Positions 46,407-54,755 of a DNA stretch of 64,000 nucleotides are shown here, piece after piece; position 1 is the first letter of the stretch, and every line of letters begins with the position of its first letter. Origin of the DNA: CAYZTY01 sp964444665. Lineage in GTDB: Bacteria; Planctomycetota; Phycisphaerae; Sedimentisphaerales; CAYZTY01. The notes below the pieces were generated by a model. The model was not told the origin of the DNA and did no database searches. It worked only from the letters and a program-made list of their open reading frames with translations. The translations under genes and the position numbers were made by a program. The stretch lies in contig CAYUIE010000001.1 in NCBI GenBank assembly GCA_964444665.1, positions 62,001 to 126,000 of the forward strand, written 5' to 3'.

Positions 46407-46919
46407 TTAAAGCACCGGCTCGTCATTATGATTTGTTTCGGCATCCGAGCTGGATTTATCATCATTAGCCACGCCCGGCTCCGGACTTAGCATTTGTTTT
46501 TTTCTGAGAGAGAATAGCCATTTTTCCAGTGGCGTTAAACCGAGCAGAACTAAAAGGGCAACAATCGTCGAGGTGACAGCCAGCCTGCAATATCCCGCAC
46601 CACAGGCCATTCCTATGCTTGCAACCATCCATATAGTAGCAGCCGTAGTTAGGCCGTGAATGCCGCCTCTGTCCCGAATTATGGCACCGGCACCCAAGAA
46701 GCCCACGCCCGTTACGATTTGTGCGGCAATTCTTGCGGGTGAGGCTTCTGTGCCTTCTGCGATTTGCCTGGATATAATCGTGAAAACCGCCGCACCGAGG
46801 CATATTAGAGTGTTGGTTCGCAGGCCGGCAAACTTGCCTCGGACCTCTCTTTCCAGTCCGATTGCTCCGCCGAGTACAACGGCCAAAATTATACAGATTA
46901 TGTTTTCCGGCTGAACCAT
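46407..46919 (-). CDS. MgtC/SapB family membrane protein
   Basis: 170 residues. The N-terminal part has four or five hydrophobic helices with the family motifs GGAIGLEREVRGKFAGLRTN and QIVTGVGFLGAGAII, RGGIHGLTTAATIWMVASIGMACG. The C-terminal cytoplasmic tail is short, so the ACT-like domain of full MgtC is missing. MgtC proteins are linked to magnesium limitation and to control of membrane ATPases. Its stop is followed by about 185 non-coding bases. It lies three bases after the 3-dehydroquinate synthase II gene, so they may be co-transcribed. Confidence 0.88.
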   Translation of the reverse strand: MVQPENIICIILAVVLGGAIGLEREVRGKFAGLRTNTLICLGAAVFTIISRQIAEGTEASPARIAAQIVTGVGFLGAGAIIRDRGGIHGLTTAATIWMVASIGMACGAGYCRLAVTSTIVALLVLLGLTPLEKWLFSLRKKQMLSPEPGVANDDKSSSDAETNHNDEPVL

Positions 46920-46922
46920 AGT

Positions 46923-47918
46923 TTATTTCTCTATCAAAGTTTCGTCGACTTTAATACCAAAGTGCCTGCCTGTCTTTTCGATGTGGCCGAGCACTTTATC
47001 GCCCGGTTTTAAGTTAGTAATTGAAACTGCTTTGCCATCCGGATTAACCAGTCGAATCGTCTCGGCATTTTGCATAACCAGGCTTATCGGCTGACCTTCG
47101 GCTTCTGCCTTGATAAGCATCATAGGTCTTTTCTCGATTTTGTTTCTGCCTAAATATGCCGTTTGGCTTTTGCCGTGAAAATCTACGAGCATAACCTCAT
47201 CGCCGGATTTCAAATCAGCCAGGTATTTTGTTTTACCGCCTGGGGCCAGGGTGTATGCGTGGACCGCGCCTGCGTTGACTCGGAACGGCCGGGACGCGAC
47301 GTAAGGATTATCGATGGATTCGGAATGCACTAAAAAGAATCCTGAGGCGGTGTTGCCGATGAACATTCCTTCACCCAATCCCATTTGCGTACAGGTATCA
47401 AGGCAGCTTCGGTCGCCCATTCCGAGCTGTTTGACGGCCGTAATTGTGGCTGTAACCATAGGAATTACTTCGGTTATGCTGTGGACGATTTCTGCGGTTT
47501 TCTTTATTTCGTTAAGGTCGGTTGTTTTCAGCAGCACGCCGTCAACACCTTTTTCCATTATCCCAACCATTAGTTTGGCCTGCTCGCTGTTTTCCACCTG
47601 CACAATGATATTTTTACCGCGCCTGGCGAGTAGGTTTTCAATCGGGATAATTGTCCAGTCGAGCATTCGCAGAACAACGGTTTTATTCTCCGGTATGGCA
47701 GCGGCTTTGTCTTCATCTTCCTTACTGGTGATATTGATAAATTCAACATCGATGCCTGGCCTGATATCACCGTTTTTCTCGATGGTCTTGATTTTGCCGA
47801 ACTCTCGAACGGTCTGACTTTGGTTATCCGGCAGGACCACCGCCTCCGCGCCGCTTTCGAGAGCGGTTAACACAATATCCTTTTTATAGGGAACCGCATT
47901 AACCCAAAGCTTTTTCAT
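46923..47918 (-). CDS. 3-dehydroquinate synthase II (archaeal-type AroB')
   Basis: 331 residues from the ATG at 47918 (AAGGGA site); a longer frame to 47993 is not supported. KKLWVNAVPYKKDIVLTALE, GVDGVLLKTTDLNEI, MGDRSCLDTCTQMGLGEGMFIGNTASGFFLVHSE and RPFRVNAGAVHAYTLAPGG are the conserved blocks of the archaeal MJ1249 family. In archaea this enzyme converts 2-amino-3,7-dideoxy-D-threo-hept-6-ulosonate (ADTH) to 3-dehydroquinate with NAD, entering the shikimate route without DAHP. The partner ADTH synthase lies 1 kb upstream on the same strand. Confidence 0.93.
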   Translation of the reverse strand: MKKLWVNAVPYKKDIVLTALESGAEAVVLPDNQSQTVREFGKIKTIEKNGDIRPGIDVEFINITSKEDEDKAAAIPENKTVVLRMLDWTIIPIENLLARRGKNIIVQVENSEQAKLMVGIMEKGVDGVLLKTTDLNEIKKTAEIVHSITEVIPMVTATITAVKQLGMGDRSCLDTCTQMGLGEGMFIGNTASGFFLVHSESIDNPYVASRPFRVNAGAVHAYTLAPGGKTKYLADLKSGDEVMLVDFHGKSQTAYLGRNKIEKRPMMLIKAEAEGQPISLVMQNAETIRLVNPDGKAVSITNLKPGDKVLGHIEKTGRHFGIKVDETLIEK

Positions 47919-48171
47919 TTTATTGTCCCTTATTGTATGCAGGAATAATCTTGAATTATACAACATTAAACAGCAATCATATAAGCCTGTCAACAGTTTT
48001 TGGCCTGAATATGGTTATAGTGTGCTGATAAATCTGTAAACAAGGCAAGAAAAAATAATGTGTTTGCATTGATGATATATCAGTAGGGCAGTATTATGTG
48101 GGGCAAGAAATATGGCATTCACACTTAGCTATATGACAAAGTTTGTCGTAGTTATTTAGAGGAGACACAAG

Positions 48172-48885
48172 ATGGTGGTTAATTGGTCAGATTTGGGTCT
48201 GGGGTTGTCAGGATTTCTTCGTTACTGTTATCCTGGCGTCCTTTTTCTTCTTTTTGCTGTTTTTTTTGATGACCCGTGGATTAAGATGAAGGCAGATGCT
48301 ATAGGTGATAATTTGTCCATATTTGTCACAGTGGTCTTTGGTGCTGGGCTTTATATTGTGCACCGAAGCATCGTAATACCATGCCACCATTTTCTGTTGA
48401 TATTATTTCAGCGTACATTTGAAATTTTAAGGCATTGGGGCCGGAGTAGAGCAGATTCAAGGAATCCTGTCGTATATCTGCGTCACAAAGGTGTTATATT
48501 CGGTTGCGGAATTATATCCTACTCAATACTAAGGCGTTCTGGTTTTTTTGAAAGACACGACGAGCTGGATATTGCACACGCTGAAATCGGCCTGATTGTG
48601 ATGACTAGTGAGGCTCTGTTGCTTGCAGCCGCCTATAATAAATGGGTGATTGCCACCTCGACAAAATGGGGTTCGTATTTCTTCGTGGCGGGTGTGTTTC
48701 TTTTTATTGTTTCGTTTGTTCCCGCATGGGTGCAACACACCGTCGAGTACCTTGAGATAAAGAGGAAGGATGAGAGCGCCGCATTTATCGGGAAAAAGCC
48801 TGCCGCCTTGTTAAGAAAAGCTGGGGTTCCTATGAAGAAGAACTCTTGCTGGGATCCCGCCAATACGCTAGCTAAGGCGTGTTGA
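48172..48885 (+). CDS. Polytopic membrane protein, function unknown
   Basis: 237 residues with four or five hydrophobic segments. The first is CYPGVLFLLFAVFF, preceded by an amphipathic start (VVNWSDLGLGLSGFLR). The middle is basic and soluble (RHWGRSRADSRNPVVYLRH), and the C-terminus is charged. An AGGAG-like site (GAGGAG) lies before the ATG. It is placed on the opposite strand between the two archaeal-type aromatic-pathway genes, so it probably has nothing to do with them. I do not recognise the family. Confidence 0.6.
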   Translation: MVVNWSDLGLGLSGFLRYCYPGVLFLLFAVFFDDPWIKMKADAIGDNLSIFVTVVFGAGLYIVHRSIVIPCHHFLLILFQRTFEILRHWGRSRADSRNPVVYLRHKGVIFGCGIISYSILRRSGFFERHDELDIAHAEIGLIVMTSEALLLAAAYNKWVIATSTKWGSYFFVAGVFLFIVSFVPAWVQHTVEYLEIKRKDESAAFIGKKPAALLRKAGVPMKKNSCWDPANTLAKAC

Positions 48886-48942
48886 GCAGGCCATCCCTGT
48901 GCGAGGTGAAGACGACTGTGTTCTGACTGGCGCTTTGGCCTA

Positions 48943-49737
48943 TTATATCTTAAGGGTTGCAACTGCTTCTTCGATTCCGGCGCCGTTGTGGACCATTTTG
49001 CAAAGGGCCTGAATCATTCTTTCGGGATTTTTGTGTTGGAAGGCGTTTCGGCCGATTGATACGCCTGCAGCGCCCGCTTTAAGTGCGTCATCCACCATTT
49101 TGAAGATGTCTTCGTCGCTGTCCATTTTTGGGCCGCCGGCGATAACAACCGGCACGGGACAGCCGTTTACTACCTTGGTGAAGCTATCGACGCTGCCGGT
49201 GTAAGGGACCTTGACAATGTCGGCACCGAGCTCGGCCCCGACCCTCGCGGCGTGCTTGACGTTTTCCACATCGTACTCATCTTTGATTTTTGCCCCCCGC
49301 GTGTACATCATTGCCACAAGCGGCATCTGCCATTCGAGGCATCGCTCGCTGACCTGCCCCAACTGCCGCAACATTTGCCTGTCGGTCTCAGCCCCAAGGT
49401 TTATATGCACCGAAACCGCATCGGCGCCGAGCTTGAGGGCTTCCTCGACCGTGCAGACCAGTTCCTTCGCGTTCGGGTCCGGGCTGAGTGACGTTCCGCC
49501 GGAAAGATGTATAATCAATCCCACGTCTTTGCCTGTTCCCCTGTGACCGGCCCGTACAATCCCTTTGTGCATCAGGATTGCGTTTGCACCCCCGTTTACG
49601 ACCTTGCTTATAGTTGTACGCATATCCTCCAGCCCTGCGACGGGTCCTACCGATACGCCGTGGTCCATCGGGATGATGACTGTTTTGCCGGAATCGCGGT
49701 CGATGATTCTTTCAAGTCGTATTGCTTTGCCTATCAT
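48943..49737 (-). CDS. 2-amino-3,7-dideoxy-D-threo-hept-6-ulosonate (ADTH) synthase / class I aldolase-type
   Basis: 264 residues of the archaeal class I aldolase family (MJ0400-like). IIPMDHGVSVGPVAGLED, LIIHLSGGTSLSPDPN, GADAVSVHINLGAE and GADIVKVPYTGSV (containing the Schiff-base Lys) are the family blocks, and VVIAGGPKMDSDEDIF completes the barrel. The enzyme makes ADTH from aspartate semialdehyde and a 6-deoxy-keto-hexose phosphate, giving the substrate for 3-dehydroquinate synthase II. A plain fructose-bisphosphate aldolase role is possible, but the nearby DHQ synthase II favours ADTH synthase. Confidence 0.88.
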   Translation of the reverse strand: MIGKAIRLERIIDRDSGKTVIIPMDHGVSVGPVAGLEDMRTTISKVVNGGANAILMHKGIVRAGHRGTGKDVGLIIHLSGGTSLSPDPNAKELVCTVEEALKLGADAVSVHINLGAETDRQMLRQLGQVSERCLEWQMPLVAMMYTRGAKIKDEYDVENVKHAARVGAELGADIVKVPYTGSVDSFTKVVNGCPVPVVIAGGPKMDSDEDIFKMVDDALKAGAAGVSIGRNAFQHKNPERMIQALCKMVHNGAGIEEAVATLKI

Positions 49738-49850
49738 AAGTTAGTCTCCATAAATTGGCTTTTGGTAGTAAATCTAACCTAAAAAGCCGAAAAGGCAAGA
49801 AAAATTAGTAAATGGTGATTTCGACACTCGATGCTTGATTATCGATACTC

Positions 49851-49868
49851 GTTGCCCGCAGGGCGAAC
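49851..49868. repeat. Short hairpin before the first accessory-island promoter box
   Basis: GTTGCCC and GGGCGAAC around loop GCA form about seven pairs with one bulge. It resembles the hairpins at 51178-51194 and 60379-60395 in size and position upstream of accessory genes. Confidence 0.4.
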
Positions 49869-49882
49869 ATTGAATTACTGCA

Positions 49883-49927
49883 ATGAATAAATCTTGTATT
49901 TTATGACAAAAAAGGTATAATTCTGAA
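49883..49927 (+). promoter_or_regulatory. Repeated promoter box, copy 1
   Basis: A ~45-base sequence (from ATGAATAAATCTTGT to GGTATAATTCTGAACTG) recurs at 60439-60483 with only a few differences. Inside it are TTGTAT at 49894-49899 and TATAAT at 49916-49921, 16 bases apart. It stands about 105 bases before the gene at 50032. Confidence 0.6.
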
Positions 49928-50031
49928 CTGACACCGGGGATGGGCCAAAAAGATTTGTATAGCGAAAAATGAAAGTCTTGTTTATTCGCTTATTGCTATA
50001 TAGGCATTCTCTTTTATAAGGCTAAAATAGA

Positions 50032-50445
50032 ATGTTTCGTACATATATCCAAGTTCAAGCTTTATCTTTGGTATTAATATCATCATACTTTTTAATTAAA
50101 GGTATGCTTAGCATATCAGCAAAAGATTTAGCTGAACTATCAAAAACAAAGTGGGGTTATAATAAAGCTGTTACAAAAAATTTAACCATCCAGAGAGCCG
50201 ATACAATTGTTGGATTTATTTTACTTTTGTTAAGTTTCTTACTTCAAACAATAAATCTATTATGGCCTATGCGAATTGGCGATTTTAGCATTAGTAAAAT
50301 GGGAGTCGTCATAGCTATTATAGCAACAGCAATTATTTTATTGATAGCGATAAGATTCTCAGTTTTTTTGCAGAGTGTCTTTTACAAAGATGTCATGAAA
50401 ATACTTAGTAAAGATTATCCTTTGGATAATGTTGCTGACTTTTAG
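50032..50445 (+). CDS. Small membrane protein of an AT-rich island, unknown
   Basis: 137 residues with three hydrophobic segments: near the N-terminus (LSLVLISSYFLIKGML), in the middle (IVGFILLLLSFLLQTINLLW) and near the C-terminus (VVIAIIATAIILLIAIRFSVFL). The loop SAKDLAELSKTKWGYNKAVT is basic. Base use is much richer in A and T than in the flanking housekeeping genes, which suggests acquisition. It opens a run of five unknown genes, and its promoter box also precedes an unknown membrane protein gene at 60508. No family is recognised. Confidence 0.6.
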   Translation: MFRTYIQVQALSLVLISSYFLIKGMLSISAKDLAELSKTKWGYNKAVTKNLTIQRADTIVGFILLLLSFLLQTINLLWPMRIGDFSISKMGVVIAIIATAIILLIAIRFSVFLQSVFYKDVMKILSKDYPLDNVADF

Positions 50446-50501
50446 AAACATAATGTCTCACTAGCCAACTGGGACTTCTTAATCGGTAGGTAAGGGAAAC
50501 C

Positions 50502-51086
50502 ATGACACTGAATCCTGAATTCAGTAAGTTTGTTACAGATTGGCTCACAAAAGCAGATCAGGTACAGTTGAACTCTCTTGCAAATTATTTTGACAAGTTC
50601 TTCACACTCTATATTGCTTACAACCGTCTCTACGCTGAAGTCGCTTTTACTCTATGTCGTAATGAACGAATAAGTATTGATCGAAAAAAACCATTTCCTG
50701 ACAAAAAAGCAGCGACTGATTACATTCTTCAATTTATCGGTGCTGGAGATTTTGTCTCAGAGATAACGAAAGATGAAAACTCGCTTAAGGCCCTTAGAAA
50801 AATCATTCGATTGATTCAAGAGGAACGCTTTTATATCAAATTAGATATGATTACAGGTGATAGTCAGCGAAACTGTGATATTAAACTACTCAAAGATCTA
50901 AGAAGTGCCAATATATCAATCAAAGGCAAGGCAATCCTTCAAACCATTTACAGCATTAGATGCAATATGTTTCATGGACACAAAGGATTTAATAAAGTTC
51001 AAATAGAGCTCCTTCAGCCAACAATAATTCTTTTAAGAAAAACTATCACTATTACATTGGATAAATTACAAAGAAATGACTATTGA
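50502..51086 (+). CDS. HEPN-like protein, unknown role
   Basis: 194 residues, all-helical in appearance. Near the C-terminus the phrase IRCNMFHGHK gives Arg153-x4-His158, matching the R-x4-6-H signature of HEPN domains, which in many toxin and defence proteins form an RNase site. The N-terminal half (QLNSLANYFDKFFTLYIAYNRLYAE) resembles the helical bundle of such proteins. It is AT-rich and sits after a small membrane protein in an accessory island. A defence or toxin role is inferred from the motif and setting; a plain structural HEPN-like fold is also possible. Confidence 0.55.
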   Translation: MTLNPEFSKFVTDWLTKADQVQLNSLANYFDKFFTLYIAYNRLYAEVAFTLCRNERISIDRKKPFPDKKAATDYILQFIGAGDFVSEITKDENSLKALRKIIRLIQEERFYIKLDMITGDSQRNCDIKLLKDLRSANISIKGKAILQTIYSIRCNMFHGHKGFNKVQIELLQPTIILLRKTITITLDKLQRNDY

Positions 51087-51143
51087 TTTGTCATTAGCAT
51101 CGTGTAGTCAAGATTAATATTTTGTGTTAGGAATTTAAGGCAT

Positions 51144-51194
51144 GCTGCCGGAGGCCGCGATGAGGAAACCAGTAGTAGTTCGCCGAAGGCGAAC
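51144..51194. repeat. Palindromic repeat with variable hairpin, copy 1
   Basis: The 27 bases at 51144-51170 (GCTGCCGGAGGCCGCGATG then AGGAAACC) recur inverted at 60403-60429 with two mismatches. They are followed by a perfect hairpin GTTCGCC-GAA-GGCGAAC (51178-51194). The second copy has a hairpin of the same size but different sequence. Confidence 0.65.
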
Positions 51195-51227
51195 AAATTG
51201 CCTACAGACTGGCATAGGGAGAAGAAA

Positions 51228-51506
51228 ATGAAAATTACTTTAGAGGTTGAGATGTATTGTGTAGAATATCAAGGAAATATAGGGGTATTTCAAAAGGAGT
51301 TCGACTCCGATATTTTGCCGTTATTAGGAATGAAAATTTTAGATTCTGCTTTTGAAGGCGAGCCCCGGGAGATAAAAGAAATTATTGTTCATTATGAGGA
51401 AGATTGGTGCTTCGTCGAGCTTACCACACAGAGAATAGATAAAGAAGAACATTTAAAAATATACAAGACGATGTACGAACCTAACGGTTGGAAATGGTCT
51501 GGTTAA
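51228..51506 (+). CDS. Small acidic protein, unknown
   Basis: 92 residues from the ATG at 51228, chosen because GGGAGAAG lies just upstream; the frame also opens 30 bases earlier. The protein is acidic (many Glu) and seems to be alpha/beta, with strands such as KITLEVEMYCVEY and WCFVELTTQ. No motif is recognised. It lies in the AT-rich island 34 bases after the hairpin repeat and 50 bases before the next gene. Confidence 0.55.
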   Translation: MKITLEVEMYCVEYQGNIGVFQKEFDSDILPLLGMKILDSAFEGEPREIKEIIVHYEEDWCFVELTTQRIDKEEHLKIYKTMYEPNGWKWSG

Positions 51507-51556
51507 TGTAAATATATAAGAGTAATCGAAGGATAATAATAGTAAGGAGAAAAATT

Positions 51557-51814
51557 ATGCCAAACGAATTCGAAATTAAAAGGCTGTTAAAAGAAGCGGC
51601 AGAAAAATTAACTGGTAGAAAACTTTCAGAACAAGAAGTCAGCAAACTATACCAGTTTTATCAACAGGCCTACGGTACTGCTTACAGAAAAACAATAGAC
51701 GCCCTTTCAAAATTTTCTAGTTTGACAGAAAAACAGATTATCGAAAAGAGGTCATCTTCTGATGACCTTGATAGGGTTATGCAGGATTTAGCAAGAAGGC
51801 TAGACGAAGAATAA
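51557..51814 (+). CDS. Small helical protein, unknown; pairs with the next gene
   Basis: 85 residues with an AAGGAG site before the ATG. It is predicted to be helical and charged (FEIKRLLKEAAEKLTGRKLSEQEVSKLYQFYQQAY), and its end is acidic (SDDLDRVMQDLARRLDEE). The stop is separated by one base from the next start, so the two are surely co-translated. The pair looks like a toxin-antitoxin or an effector plus adaptor unit in form, but no motif supports either name. Confidence 0.6.
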   Translation: MPNEFEIKRLLKEAAEKLTGRKLSEQEVSKLYQFYQQAYGTAYRKTIDALSKFSSLTEKQIIEKRSSSDDLDRVMQDLARRLDEE

Positions 51815-51815
51815 T

Positions 51816-52445
51816 ATGTTGGGTCTAGATTTTACTATATGTATTTTGGCTGGTGGTGTGGTTGGTTGGTTATTAAAGCAATGGCGGTCTAGTGCTGAAA
51901 TTGGCAAGCTTAAAGCAGAAAAAACCAAATTAGAACAAGAAACCGTTAAATACGCTGGCGAAAATCTCACAAAGCTTCAAGAAAAAAGGGCGACTTACGG
52001 TAACGATTGCGAAAATTGCAAGCGGATCGCTTTGAAACTATGCGAAGAGTTGAAAAACCAAGTTGATACTATCGCAAACACTAGGGAAGGACTATGTACG
52101 GCTTTATACAACAAAGCCATCCCTCATTATGTTAATTTAATAGAATGGGAACAGCTTTTATCTAAAGATAATCCCGAAAAACTAAAAAAACTTATTACTG
52201 AAGAGGTAATTGCTGAATTAAGAAGATTTAAGGAATGGATTAGAGTAATAAATCATCCTAAATTTATAAATGATAGGAAACTAACACCTTCTAAAATCAG
52301 CAAGAGAACGCTTTCTCCTTTTATACAATTGTTAGAAGACTTATCTTCAAAAGATAAAAGTACTGTTGGACCCTTGCTCAAAAAAGCAATCGATGAAGTA
52401 ATTTCTGAGGGACTTTCAATAGATAGTAACTATTGGGGCTATTGA
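51816..52445 (+). CDS. Membrane-anchored coiled-coil protein, unknown
   Basis: 209 residues. One N-terminal membrane helix (FTICILAGGVVGWLLKQW) is followed by a coiled coil (EIGKLKAEKTKLEQETVKYAG) with a CENCKR cysteine pair, then a helical domain to the end. The coding bases are AT-rich. It starts one base after the previous gene. This layout resembles small cytoplasmic-facing membrane proteins of accessory islands, but no family is recognised. Confidence 0.6.
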   Translation: MLGLDFTICILAGGVVGWLLKQWRSSAEIGKLKAEKTKLEQETVKYAGENLTKLQEKRATYGNDCENCKRIALKLCEELKNQVDTIANTREGLCTALYNKAIPHYVNLIEWEQLLSKDNPEKLKKLITEEVIAELRRFKEWIRVINHPKFINDRKLTPSKISKRTLSPFIQLLEDLSSKDKSTVGPLLKKAIDEVISEGLSIDSNYWGY

Positions 52446-52541
52446 AAAAAACATTCGCGTGGCATCTCGGCGTCTTATTTCAATAAACTGCTCTCGGTGG
52501 CTAAAAAATTAAGCATTTAACGTATAGTGGTTAGTGAATAG

Positions 52542-52600
52542 AGATTGCCACGGCCCCGACCCTTCGACTTCGCTCAGGGCAGGCGGACCTCGCAATGACA
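52542..52600. repeat. REP-like palindromic repeat (inverted copy of the one at 60272)
   Basis: Read on the minus strand it runs TGTCATTGCGAGG ... CGTGGCAATCT, with a CCTTCGACTTCGCTCAGG core. This general pattern is common as a dispersed intergenic repeat in many bacteria. The copy at 60272-60309 has the same ends and a shorter core. Confidence 0.65.
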
Positions 52601-52689
52601 CCTGTCGCTTGCGACGGGAGAGAATCGAAGTTATAATCCTTTTTGTTGTGACTTTGTTTTCCGATTCGGTCAACGTTTGGAGAGAAATT

Positions 52690-54630
52690 ATGAAATTCAA
52701 CTTAAAAAAACTCGGTTTGGTATTATGTTGTTTACTATTGATTTCGCAGTCGGCCTTTTGCAAAGTCAGGCTGCCACGGCTGGTTAGCAATGGGATGGTT
52801 CTGCAAAGGGACAGCGGCGTAAAGATTTGGGGCTGGGCAGACGCGGGTGAGAAAATAACAGTAAAATTTAACGGCAAAACATACAAAACCACTGCCGGCA
52901 CCGACGGCAAATGGAAGGTAAAGCTTTCCAAAACAAAGGCCGGCGGCCCATACACAATGGAAATTGATGCCAGCAATCATATGAGACTGAAAAATATCCT
53001 CGTAGGTGATGTATGGGTATGTTCGGGCCAGTCGAATATGGTCCTTCCGATGAGCAGAGTCAGTCCCCTTTACGGCGATGTGATTGCCGCAGCCAAGAAT
53101 GATTCTATAAGACAGTTCCTTGTTTCTATGGAATACGACTTTAAGTCGCCGCAGCAGGATTTGAAGTCAGGTCGCTGGGTATCAGCAAATCCGGAGACTG
53201 TTCTTAATTTTACGGCGACAGGTTATTTTTTCGCAAAGGCACTGTATGAAAAATACCGTGTCCCCATAGGTCTGGTCAATGCAAGTATCGGCGGGGCACC
53301 TGCCGGGGCATGGCTTAGCGAGGAGGCGTTAAAGGAATTTCCCGAACATCTGGAGACGGCGATAAAATTCAAAGACGACGATTATATAGATAAAGTCAGG
53401 GCTAAAGATAAAAATAACAGCGATTCCTGGTATAGGCTTATCAATGAGCGTGATGAAGGTTTGGCGGCCGGTGGGAAAAAATGGTTCAACCCGGGATATG
53501 ATGCCTCGGAATGGCCGACTATGCAGGTGCCCGGCTACTGGGCCGATGGCGAGCTTGGGCCCGTGAACGGCGTTGTCTGGTTTAGAAAAGATATCGACCT
53601 GCCCGGCTCTATGGACGACAAACCCGGAAAGCTATTAATGGGTACGATTGTCGATAGTGACAAAATTTACATAAACGGCAAGCTTGTCGGACAAACTTCA
53701 TACCAGTACCCGCCGAGAAGATACGACGTCCCACCAAACCTGCTCAAGAAAGGCAAAAATACCATAGTTGCGAGGGTCGTAAACACTTCCGGCCGCGGCG
53801 GCTTTGTTAAAAATAAACCATATCAGCTTTCAGCCGACGGCCAGACAATCGACTTAAAGGGCCGGTGGCAGTACAAATTAGGCGCTACGATGGACCCGCT
53901 GCCGCCTACGACTTTTATTCAGTATAAGCCGCTCGGCCTGTATAACGGGATGATTGCACCCCTCCTGAATTACACCATCAAAGGCGTGATTTGGTATCAG
54001 GGCGAATCCAACACCGGTAGGGGTCTTGAATATCGCAAACTCTTTCCCGCTCTGATAACCGACTGGAGACAAAAATGGAGTCAGGGCAAATTTCCGTTCC
54101 TGTATGTCCAGCTGGCCAATTTTATGGCGGCCAAGGACCAGCCATCCGAAAGCGGCTGGGCCGAGCTTAGAGATGCACAGCTTAAAACGCTTGCTGTTCC
54201 CAAAACAGGGATGGCCGTTGCCATCGATATCGGCGTGTGGAACGATATCCACCCCTTGAATAAAAAAGACGTGGGCCAGCGCCTTGCACTGGCGGCCCGA
54301 AAGCTTGCTTACCGCGATAGAAGGGTGGTCCATTCGGGCCCGATTTACAAGTCTATGAAAATCAAAGGCAATAAAGCAATCATCAAATTTAAGAACACCG
54401 GCGGCGGACTCCTCGCCAAAGGGGGCGAATTGAAACATTTCGCGATTGCCGGGCCCGACAAAAAATTTGTCTGGGCGAAGGCTGAAATAAAACGCAAAAA
54501 GGTCATTGTCTGGAATGATGAAGTAGACAATCCCGTGGCCGTCCGCTATGCCTGGGCCGACAATCCCGAAGGCGCGAATTTGTACAATAAAGCGGGCCTG
54601 CCGGCGTCACCGTTCAGAACCGACGATTAG
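52690..54630 (+). CDS. Secreted sialate O-acetylesterase-like SGNH hydrolase
   Basis: 646 residues from the ATG at 52690; the frame open to 52534 runs through the REP-like repeat and is not coding there. A signal peptide ends near SAFCKVRL. VWVCSGQSNMVLPM has the SGNH nucleophile Ser, YQGESNTGRG is the block-III-like motif, and the Asp/His pair is in NDIHPLNKKDVG. The region at about 260-430 (WFRKDIDLPG, YINGKLVGQ) is an inserted beta-sandwich typical of the family. Such enzymes remove O-acetyl groups from sialic acid or from xylan and pectin. It fits the polysaccharide-degrading theme of the region and may act with the xylanase. Confidence 0.87.
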   Translation: MKFNLKKLGLVLCCLLLISQSAFCKVRLPRLVSNGMVLQRDSGVKIWGWADAGEKITVKFNGKTYKTTAGTDGKWKVKLSKTKAGGPYTMEIDASNHMRLKNILVGDVWVCSGQSNMVLPMSRVSPLYGDVIAAAKNDSIRQFLVSMEYDFKSPQQDLKSGRWVSANPETVLNFTATGYFFAKALYEKYRVPIGLVNASIGGAPAGAWLSEEALKEFPEHLETAIKFKDDDYIDKVRAKDKNNSDSWYRLINERDEGLAAGGKKWFNPGYDASEWPTMQVPGYWADGELGPVNGVVWFRKDIDLPGSMDDKPGKLLMGTIVDSDKIYINGKLVGQTSYQYPPRRYDVPPNLLKKGKNTIVARVVNTSGRGGFVKNKPYQLSADGQTIDLKGRWQYKLGATMDPLPPTTFIQYKPLGLYNGMIAPLLNYTIKGVIWYQGESNTGRGLEYRKLFPALITDWRQKWSQGKFPFLYVQLANFMAAKDQPSESGWAELRDAQLKTLAVPKTGMAVAIDIGVWNDIHPLNKKDVGQRLALAARKLAYRDRRVVHSGPIYKSMKIKGNKAIIKFKNTGGGLLAKGGELKHFAIAGPDKKFVWAKAEIKRKKVIVWNDEVDNPVAVRYAWADNPEGANLYNKAGLPASPFRTDD

Positions 54631-54660
54631 CCTATTTGTGGTTATGTCGGGTCATATTAC

Positions 54661-54689
54661 TTGAAAAATCCACCTAAATATGGTATAAT
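54661..54689 (+). promoter_or_regulatory. Sigma-70-like promoter before the CE4 deacetylase gene
   Basis: TTGAAA at 54661-54666 and TATAAT at 54684-54689 are exactly 17 bases apart, 67 bases before the GTG start at 54756. Confidence 0.6.
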
Positions 54690-54755
54690 TAAGAACTTAG
54701 ATTTTTTTCAGGTAATTAAATAACAAAAACCACTTTGAATTAAGGAGGCCGGGTT

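Noticed and set aside
52534..52689. N-terminal extension of the SGNH hydrolase frame
   Set aside because: The extension translates the REP-like repeat (STSLRAG-type peptide) and precedes a proper signal peptide with its own ribosome site at 52690.
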